This document shows, piece by piece, positions 35,301-39,966 of a stretch of DNA of 39,966 nucleotides (its first letter is position 1; each line of letters opens with the position of its first letter). Origin of the DNA: Massilia psychrophila (lineage in GTDB: Bacteria; Pseudomonadota; Gammaproteobacteria; Burkholderiales; Burkholderiaceae_D); assembly GCF_002760665.1 (NCBI RefSeq), contig NZ_PDOB01000036.1, forward strand, positions 1-39,966. The letters run 5' to 3'. Both the position numbers and the translations under genes were made by a program. The notes beneath the pieces are model-generated. The model had not been told where the DNA came from, made no database searches, and saw only the letters and a program-made list of their open reading frames with translations.

Positions 35301-36407
35301 TTAATAGAGGACGACGGAACGGATCGACTCGCCGCTTTTCATCAGATCGAAACCTTCGTTGATGCGTTCCAACGGCAGCGTGTGGGTAATCAGGTCGTCG
35401 ATATTGATTTTGCCGTCCATGTACCAGTCGACGATTTTCGGCACGTCGGTGCGTCCGCGCGCGCCGCCGAAAGCGGAACCTTTCCATTCGCGCCCGGTGA
35501 CCAGCTGGAACGGGCGCGTGCTGATCTCCTGGCCGGCCGCTGCCACGCCGATGATGAAGGACTGGCCCCAGCCCTTGTGGGTGCATTCGAGCGCCTGGCG
35601 CATGGTGGTGGTGTTGCCGATGCATTCGAACGAATAATCGGCGCCGCCATCGGTCAATTGGACGATATGGTCGACGACGTTGCCGACCTCTTTCGGATTG
35701 ACGAAATGGGTCATGCCGAACTTGCGCGCCATCTCGATACGCCCGGGATTGATGTCGACGCCGATGATCTTGTCAGCGCCGACCATCTTGGCGCCCTGGA
35801 TGACGTTCAGGCCGATACCGCCGAGGCCGAACACCACCACGTTGGCGCCCGCCTCGACCTTGGCCGAAAACACCACCGCGCCAACGCCGGTCGTCACGCC
35901 GCAGCCGATGTAACAGGCTTTATCGAAAGGCGCGTCTGAGCGGATTTTCGCCAGGGCGATTTCCGGCACCACGATGTAATTGGAAAACGTCGAGGTGCCC
36001 ATATAGTGCAACAGCGGTTTGCCATCGATCGAGAAGCGCGAGGTGCCGTCCGGCATCAGGCCGCGCCCTTGCGTCGCGCGAATCTGCTGGCACAGGTTGG
36101 TCTTGCGCGACAGGCAAAACTTGCATTGCCGGCATTCCGGCGTGTACAAGGGAATGACGTGGTCGTCTTTTTTGACGCTCGTCACGCCCGGTCCGACCTC
36201 GAGCACGATGCCGGCGCCTTCATGCCCCAAAATCGCCGGGAAGATGCCTTCCGGGTCGGCCCCGGACAGGGTGTAGTAATCGGTATGGCAGATGCCGGTG
36301 GCCTTGATTTCAACCAGCACTTCGCCGGCCTTCGGGCCTTCCAGGTCGACTTCTTCGATCGTCAAGGGCGAAGCGGCTTTCCAGGCAACAGCGGCTTTGG
36401 TTTTCAT
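35301..36407 (-). CDS. frmA: S-(hydroxymethyl)glutathione dehydrogenase, class III alcohol dehydrogenase
   Basis: A 368-residue zinc alcohol dehydrogenase of class III. It oxidises S-hydroxymethylglutathione to S-formylglutathione with NAD+, and can also reduce S-nitrosoglutathione. The catalytic zinc site includes Cys40 (TGICHTDYYTLSG) and the GHEGAGIV His62. The structural zinc Cys92, Cys95, Cys98 and Cys106 lie in ECRQCKFCLSRKTNLC. The NAD-binding motif is VVFGLGGIGLNVIQGAKM. ATG 36407 gives the usual MKTKAAVAWK start. It heads the frmA-fghA unit facing the decayed region. Confidence 0.96.
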   Translation of the reverse strand: MKTKAAVAWKAASPLTIEEVDLEGPKAGEVLVEIKATGICHTDYYTLSGADPEGIFPAILGHEGAGIVLEVGPGVTSVKKDDHVIPLYTPECRQCKFCLSRKTNLCQQIRATQGRGLMPDGTSRFSIDGKPLLHYMGTSTFSNYIVVPEIALAKIRSDAPFDKACYIGCGVTTGVGAVVFSAKVEAGANVVVFGLGGIGLNVIQGAKMVGADKIIGVDINPGRIEMARKFGMTHFVNPKEVGNVVDHIVQLTDGGADYSFECIGNTTTMRQALECTHKGWGQSFIIGVAAAGQEISTRPFQLVTGREWKGSAFGGARGRTDVPKIVDWYMDGKINIDDLITHTLPLERINEGFDLMKSGESIRSVVLY

Positions 36408-36661
36408 GGATCAGGTTTTCCAATTAGAGGTGATGAAGCTGGCGCCGGCGCACGCGGCGCGACAACTTATTCTCTTAATAGCAAAACACATGCCACTCAA
36501 TTTTCGCGCCAAGGCAATGGATGGCCAGCATGCCAGAGCACACCAGAAGGCCGAGACTGTTAGGAAACCGGAACACCGGGCGCTCCGGCGTGTTCGGTTA
36601 ATGGAACAGGTGGGCGAACAGGTGCGAGCGAGCCGCAGGCCTGGCCTGGCCCGCAGAAAAA
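36408..36661. other. 254-bp gap upstream of frmA
   Basis: No supported gene. The part next to frmA (36460-36500) is AT-rich and should hold its promoter, but I see no clear -35/-10 pair. The rest is ordinary GC-rich sequence up to the ynfA stop. Confidence 0.4.
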
Positions 36662-37009
36662 TCAGGCGGGCCGATGGCCAAGCGCGATGACGCAAGCACC
36701 AAGCAGCGCCAGAGCGACGCCGGTGTAATCGTTCCATGTCGGGGTAACCCGGTCGACGACGTACAGCCACGCCAGCGCGGTGGCAATGTAGACGGCGCCA
36801 TAGGTCGCATAAACCCTGCCGCTGGCGGCCGGATGCAGTGTCAGCAGCCACACGAAGGCCGCCAGGCTGATCGCCGCCGGCACCAGCAGCCAGGCCGACG
36901 CTTTCCCGGTCAGCCACAGCATCGGTAAATAGCAGCCCACCAGTTCGGCCACCGCGGTGGCCGCGAACAGGCCCAGGGTGCGGGCCAGGTCGAGCGCATC
37001 GGTGCTCAT
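36662..37009 (-). CDS. ynfA: YnfA/UPF0060 family small membrane protein
   Basis: A 115-residue membrane protein with four hydrophobic helices. It belongs to the YnfA family, distant relatives of SMR drug transporters. Recognisable segments are [19 protein letters not shown] in helix 1, a central [22 protein letters not shown], and a final [22 protein letters not shown]. Length is normal and no damage is seen. Its ATG overlaps the stop codon of the degraded MerR-type reading frame (ATGA), which suggests the two were once expressed together. Confidence 0.88.
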   Translation of the reverse strand: MSTDALDLARTLGLFAATAVAELVGCYLPMLWLTGKASAWLLVPAAISLAAFVWLLTLHPAASGRVYATYGAVYIATALAWLYVVDRVTPTWNDYTGVALALLGACVIALGHRPA

Positions 37010-37230
37010 GGGCGGTTTAATTCGGTGCTGGAAAATGCCGGTGCAAAGTCGCGGCAGCGCTTAATCAACGACATCAACGACATCAACGATAGGCGCTTGA
37101 GCTCCTCGTCGCGATAGGTGCGTTGGCCGTTTGCAGCGCGCAAGAGGCGCGGCGGCGAGCCGATTGGCGCGCAATAACGGATCGTCGGGACCGGGCATCG
37201 CGTCTGCATGGACAGCGCGCAGATCGTCAT
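37006..37230 (-). pseudogene. Truncated MerR-family regulator remnant
   Basis: From ATG 37230 the frame encodes a damaged MerR N-terminal domain: MTICALSMQTRCPVPTIRY matches the usual helix-turn-helix start, followed by RAANGQRTYRDEELKRLSL and IKRCRDF. Expected residues are altered (RYCAPIGSP instead of RYYERIGLLP). A 9-bp triplication inserts SLMSLM before the IKRCRDF helix. After RCRDF the similarity ends and a stop follows, so the effector half is lost. The product, if made, would have 74 residues. It lies directly before ynfA. Confidence 0.6.
37064..37090. repeat. Three tandem copies of a 9-bp unit
   Basis: ATCAACGAC at 37064-37072 and 37073-37081, then ATCAACGAT at 37082-37090. The repeat keeps the MerR frame and duplicates the residues MSL. 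It looks like recent slippage in a decaying gene. Confidence 0.85.
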
Positions 37231-37281
37231 GGTCGATGTGGACAGATGCATTCCTCGCAAACCTATGACAACAATATTGAT

Positions 37282-37520
37282 GGCCAAGTCATCGCGTTTC
37301 CCGGCGTCTATCCCACGCCGGTCTAAGAAACGCTGCTGACGGCGCTGTGTTTCGCCGTGCTATGGTCGCTGCGCAAGCACCGCTTCAAGCCTGGCTGGCT
37401 CGGTGCGGTGAATCTGGTGCTGCCGGTCTCGAGCGCCTGGCGATCGAGCAAATCGGCGTCAATCCGGTGTTCGATTTATTCGGCGTGCGCGCCACGCAGG
37501 CGGAGATGATCGCGATCGGG
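37282..37520 (+). pseudogene. Broken Lgt-type prolipoprotein diacylglyceryl transferase remnant
   Basis: The translated frame reads GQVIAFPGVYPTPV, then a TAA (37324-37326) where Lgt proteins have Tyr in the PTPxYE motif. It continues ETLLTALCFAVLWSLRKHRF and KPGWLGAV. After a one-base shift between 37411 and 37419 it reads GLERLAIEQIGVNP, then VFDLFGVRATQAEMIAIG. These match the C-terminal third of Lgt (PTPLYE, the GxxRF-like ER...EQ segment, and xxxTQAE). The rest of the gene is missing and lipA begins at once. This is a dead paralogue; the functional lgt must be elsewhere. Confidence 0.65.
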
Positions 37521-37523
37521 CGA

Positions 37524-38507
37524 TCAGCCGATCGACACGCCGGCGCCATGCGCCTGCTCGTCGGCATGGTACGAACTGCGCACCATCGCGCCGACCGCCG
37601 CGTGCACGAAGCCCATTTTATAAGCTTGCGCTTCGAACATTTTAAACACGTCCGGGTGCACGTAGCGGCGCACCGGCAGGTGCGAATTCGACGGCGCCAG
37701 GTACTGGCCGATGGTCAGCATCTCGACGTTGTGCTCGCGCAAGTCGCGCATCACCTGCAGAATTTCTTCGTCGGTTTCGCCAAGGCCCACCATGATGCCG
37801 GACTTGGTGACCGCCTGCGGGTACAGCGCCTTGAAGTCGCGCAGCAGTTCGAGCGAGTGCTTGTAGTCGGCGCCGGGGCGCGCTTCCTTGTACAAGCGCG
37901 GCACGGTCTCCAAGTTGTGGTTCATGACGTCCGGCAGGCCGTCTTTAAAAATCGCCAGCGCCTTGGCGAGGCGGCCGCGGAAGTCCGGCACCAGCACTTC
38001 GATGCGGGTTTTCGGCGCCAGCGCGCGGGTTTGCTGAATGCACTCGACGAAGTGGCCGGCGCCGCCGTCGCGCAGGTCGTCGCGGTCGACCGAGGTGATG
38101 ACGACGTACGACAGGCGCAGTTCGGCGATGGTCTTCGACAAGTTGCGCGGTTCATCCACGTCGAGCGGGTCCGGGCGGCCGTGGCCGACGTCGCAGAACG
38201 GGCAGCGGCGGGTGCATTTGTCGCCCATGATCATAAAGGTCGCAGTGCCTTTGCCAAAGCATTCGCCGATGTTCGGGCAGCTCGCCTCTTCGCACACCGT
38301 CACCAGCTTGTTGGCGCGCAGAACTTCCTTGATTTCGTAAAATCGGCTGGAAGCAGACGCTGCCTTGACGCGGATCCAGTCCGGCTTTTTGAGGCGCTCG
38401 AATTCGGCAACCGGCACGATCTTGATCGGGATGCGCGACGTCTTGCTGGCGCCTTTTTGCTTGTCGCTGGCGTTGTAGGCCGGGGCGGTGTCGGTGTCAA
38501 GAGTCAT
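37524..38507 (-). CDS. lipA: Lipoyl synthase
   Basis: A 327-residue radical-SAM enzyme that inserts two sulfurs into protein-bound octanoyl groups to form lipoate. The auxiliary cluster motif is [12 protein letters not shown] and the radical-SAM cluster motif is [52 protein letters not shown] and the YHADEQ C-terminal region are typical. The start at ATG 38507 overlaps the lipB end by 11 nt, so it is translated in a coupled lipB-lipA unit. Confidence 0.96.
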   Translation of the reverse strand: MTLDTDTAPAYNASDKQKGASKTSRIPIKIVPVAEFERLKKPDWIRVKAASASSRFYEIKEVLRANKLVTVCEEASCPNIGECFGKGTATFMIMGDKCTRRCPFCDVGHGRPDPLDVDEPRNLSKTIAELRLSYVVITSVDRDDLRDGGAGHFVECIQQTRALAPKTRIEVLVPDFRGRLAKALAIFKDGLPDVMNHNLETVPRLYKEARPGADYKHSLELLRDFKALYPQAVTKSGIMVGLGETDEEILQVMRDLREHNVEMLTIGQYLAPSNSHLPVRRYVHPDVFKMFEAQAYKMGFVHAAVGAMVRSSYHADEQAHGAGVSIG

Positions 38508-39219
38508 GTGGCTGCGCGCCCAAACGGGCTTCGGTTAGTTGTTCGGCTGGCTCCAGCAGGCTGATCGTTGCCAGCTGCCTTACCAGTTCATGCGCCAGCG
38601 CCTGCTGCACGTCGGCCAGCGCCGCCGTCACGCCCAGGCTGCGCATGTCCACCGTCGCCAGGCCAGCATAGCCGCACGGGTTAATCCAGGAAAACGGCGC
38701 CAGATCCATCGCCACGTTGAGCGACACGCCGTGATAGGTGCAGCCGTTGCCGCGCACTTTCAAGCCGAGCGCGGCAATTTTTGCGCCTTTGCGCTCGCCG
38801 CCGGCCAGGTAGATGCCCGGCGCGCCGGCAATCCGCTCCCCGTCCAGATTATACGCCGCCAGCACTTCGATGATCGCTTGCTCGATTTTGTGGACAAATT
38901 GCTTTGCGTATAACTTGCCCCCCGGCTTGTTACGCCGCAGGTCCATCAGCAGGTAAATCACCACCTGGCCGGGGCCGTGGAAGGTGACTTCACCGCCGCG
39001 GTCGGTTTGAATCACCGGGACGTCGTGCGCCGCCAGCACGTGCGAGCGGTCGGCCCCCAGGCCCAGCGTAAACACCGGCGGGTGCTCGACGATCCATAGT
39101 TCGTCTTGTGTGGCGGTGTCGCGGGCATCGGTAAAGGCGCGCATCGCGGCAAACACGGGCGCGTACTCGGCGCGGCCGAGGTCGCGGATGATGGCCGGCG
39201 CTTGGCGGGTTGAGGTCAT
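38497..39219 (-). CDS. lipB: Octanoyl-[acyl-carrier-protein]:protein octanoyltransferase
   Basis: A 240-residue transferase that moves octanoate from ACP to lipoyl domains. Signatures are [23 protein letters not shown], the [24 protein letters not shown] segment, the catalytic Lys in [23 protein letters not shown], and the catalytic Cys in [12 protein letters not shown] chose ATG 39219. The frame also offers ATG 39255, but that codon overlaps a TATAAT (39259-39254, minus strand) that is a likely -10 box, so transcription would begin after it. Confidence 0.93.
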   Translation of the reverse strand: MTSTRQAPAIIRDLGRAEYAPVFAAMRAFTDARDTATQDELWIVEHPPVFTLGLGADRSHVLAAHDVPVIQTDRGGEVTFHGPGQVVIYLLMDLRRNKPGGKLYAKQFVHKIEQAIIEVLAAYNLDGERIAGAPGIYLAGGERKGAKIAALGLKVRGNGCTYHGVSLNVAMDLAPFSWINPCGYAGLATVDMRSLGVTAALADVQQALAHELVRQLATISLLEPAEQLTEARLGAQPHDS

Positions 39220-39333
39220 GTGGGCGGTCGCTGACAGGTTATGGAGCGCTGTCATTATAAGGGAGCAGGGGTGCGGGCGCTGGCACCGGCCCCTTCGGAT
39301 TAGCGGCGGCGATGAATAGCCCGGGCCTTGCCC

Positions 39334-39609
39334 TTACATCACGATCTTGACCATGGGGTGGCCCGACAGCGCGCGGTACAGGTCGTCGAGCTGGGCGCGG
39401 CTGGTGGCGCGCACCATCACGGTCAGGCCGGTGTAGTTGCCCTTGGCCGAAGGCCGCACTTCCAGGCGGCCGAGGTGGAACGTCGGGTCATACTCGAGCA
39501 CGACGTCGACAACGGTGGCGGCGAAGTCTTCATGTGTGGCGCCCATCACCTTGATCGGGAAGTCGCTCGGGTATTCGATCAGGGAGTCGACGGGGGGAAT
39601 CGGTTGCAT
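39334..39609 (-). CDS. ybeD: YbeD/DUF493 family regulator-like protein
   Basis: A 91-residue alpha/beta protein of the YbeD (DUF493) family, found just upstream of lipB in many proteobacteria. Its ACT-like fold suggests a regulatory role in lipoate or related metabolism. Family features are LIEYPSDFPIKVMGATHEDF, the RPSAKGNYTGLTVMVRATSRAQLDDLYRAL segment, and the HPMVKIVM end. It has its own promoter. Confidence 0.92.
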   Translation of the reverse strand: MQPIPPVDSLIEYPSDFPIKVMGATHEDFAATVVDVVLEYDPTFHLGRLEVRPSAKGNYTGLTVMVRATSRAQLDDLYRALSGHPMVKIVM

Positions 39610-39671
39610 GGCGGGTCCTGTCTTGAAGTGAAATGAAGCAGCTGCCCGCGGTAACGGGCTGGCATGACTGC

Positions 39672-39699
39672 ATTGTAGTCAAAGTCCGGGTTTGAACAA
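39672..39699 (-). promoter_or_regulatory. Promoter of ybeD
   Basis: The minus strand carries TTGTTC (39699-39694) and TACAAT (39677-39672) with a 16-bp spacer. The start would be near 39665, giving a leader of about 55 nt before the ybeD ATG. Confidence 0.55.
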
Positions 39700-39732
39700 A
39701 GCGCCGGCGCTGGACGCGCAAAACGGCAAACC

Positions 39733-39757
39733 GCTGGGCTGAGGTTTCCAGCCCAGC
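39733..39757 (-). terminator. Intrinsic-type terminator after the proline-rich gene
   Basis: A perfect 9-bp stem, GCTGGGCTG (39733-39741) with CAGCCCAGC (39749-39757) and a 7-nt loop, begins 7 nt past the stop codon. On the minus strand it is followed by GGTTTGCCGTTTTG, a broken U-tract. It separates the gene from ybeD. Confidence 0.65.
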
Positions 39758-39764
39758 CGTCATG

Positions 39765-39966
39765 TCACCGTTCGCGTTCTCCGTCGCGCTTATGGTCGCC
39801 CCGGAAAGGGCGCGGCGCCGGTTCCCCCGCGGCCGGCTGGGGCGCATGGCGCAGCGGCGCAGCAGCAGAAGCAGGAGCAGGAGCTGACGGCGGCGGCGGC
39901 GGCGGCGGCGGCGGCGCAGCAGCCGGCACAGGCTGCGGCGCATGGCGCAGCATGGCTGGTGGGGGC
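39765..39966 (-). CDS. Hypothetical proline/alanine-rich protein, C-terminal part (5' end outside window)
   Basis: The minus-strand frame is open from the window edge to TGA at 39767-39765, giving at least 66 residues. The sequence is low in complexity: a run of nine Pro, Ala/Pro stretches, and a repeated LRHAPQP motif (twice). It ends in a charged tail PFRGDHKRDGERER. This is a disordered C-terminal tail. The function cannot be judged from it. Start and main domain lie outside the window. Confidence 0.6.
   Translation of the reverse strand, partial: PPPAMLRHAPQPVPAAAPPPPPPPPPSAPAPASAAAPLRHAPQPAAGEPAPRPFRGDHKRDGERER

Noticed and set aside
39880-39920. Trinucleotide-like GGC/GCC run near the right edge
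   Set aside because: It is the coding of a polyproline stretch in the C-terminal tail of a protein, not a separate repeat element.

Overview
The window reads as chromosomal DNA of a GC-rich betaproteobacterium, most probably Oxalobacteraceae (Massilia/Duganella/Telluria-like). This is an inference from codon use, protein character and gene order (rsmI-lpoA-yraN-diaA-dolP; ybeD-lipB-lipA). Genes are densely packed, and no tRNA, rRNA, CRISPR array, prophage or intact insertion sequence was seen.

Left flank (1-8,756), housekeeping: the end of a proline-rich protein, a REP-like inverted-repeat element, then rsmI diverging from lpoA-yraN-diaA-dolP. These are followed by a TlpA-like thioredoxin, a DUF3034 outer-membrane protein, an ECF sigma/anti-sigma pair, and a hotdog thioesterase with a secreted truncated haemoglobin.

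Calvin-cycle block (8,757-20,893): a minus-strand operon cbbL-S-X-Y-E-F-P-T-Z with a divergent cbbR. It encodes red-type (form IC) RuBisCO, its activase, the CbbY phosphatase, epimerase, fructose bisphosphatase, phosphoribulokinase, transketolase and phosphoglycolate phosphatase. A SUV3-like RNA helicase gene lies 20 nt behind cbbZ. The glycolytic cbb genes (G, K, A) are absent from this operon.

C1-oxidation block (20,905-36,407): a TonB-dependent receptor diverges from a degenerate ZIP-type transporter, followed by an AcoR-like sigma-54 activator, cytochrome b561 and a PQQ-associated YVTN beta-propeller. Facing these is a minus-strand xox locus: xoxF (lanthanide-type methanol dehydrogenase, with the DYD motif), a small secreted Cys protein, xoxG, xoxJ, an unknown secreted protein and an ATP-grasp enzyme. 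A good sigma-54 promoter precedes the small-gene-xoxG-xoxJ unit. Upstream of xoxF lie gfa, fghA and frmA, the glutathione-dependent route from formaldehyde to formate. Together the blocks describe a coherent lifestyle: methanol is oxidised by a lanthanide enzyme, formaldehyde is oxidised via glutathione, and the CO2 is probably fixed by the adjacent Calvin cycle (autotrophic methylotrophy). No formate dehydrogenase and no PQQ biosynthesis genes are in the window.

Right flank (36,408-39,966): a small decayed patch (ynfA intact, a truncated MerR regulator with a 9-bp triplication, a broken lgt paralogue), then lipA, lipB, ybeD and the end of another proline-rich protein.

The least-described parts are the two unknown secreted proteins and the ATP-grasp enzyme in the xox operon, the TonB/ZIP pair that may bring in lanthanides, and the sigma-54 control of the accessory xox genes but apparently not of xoxF.
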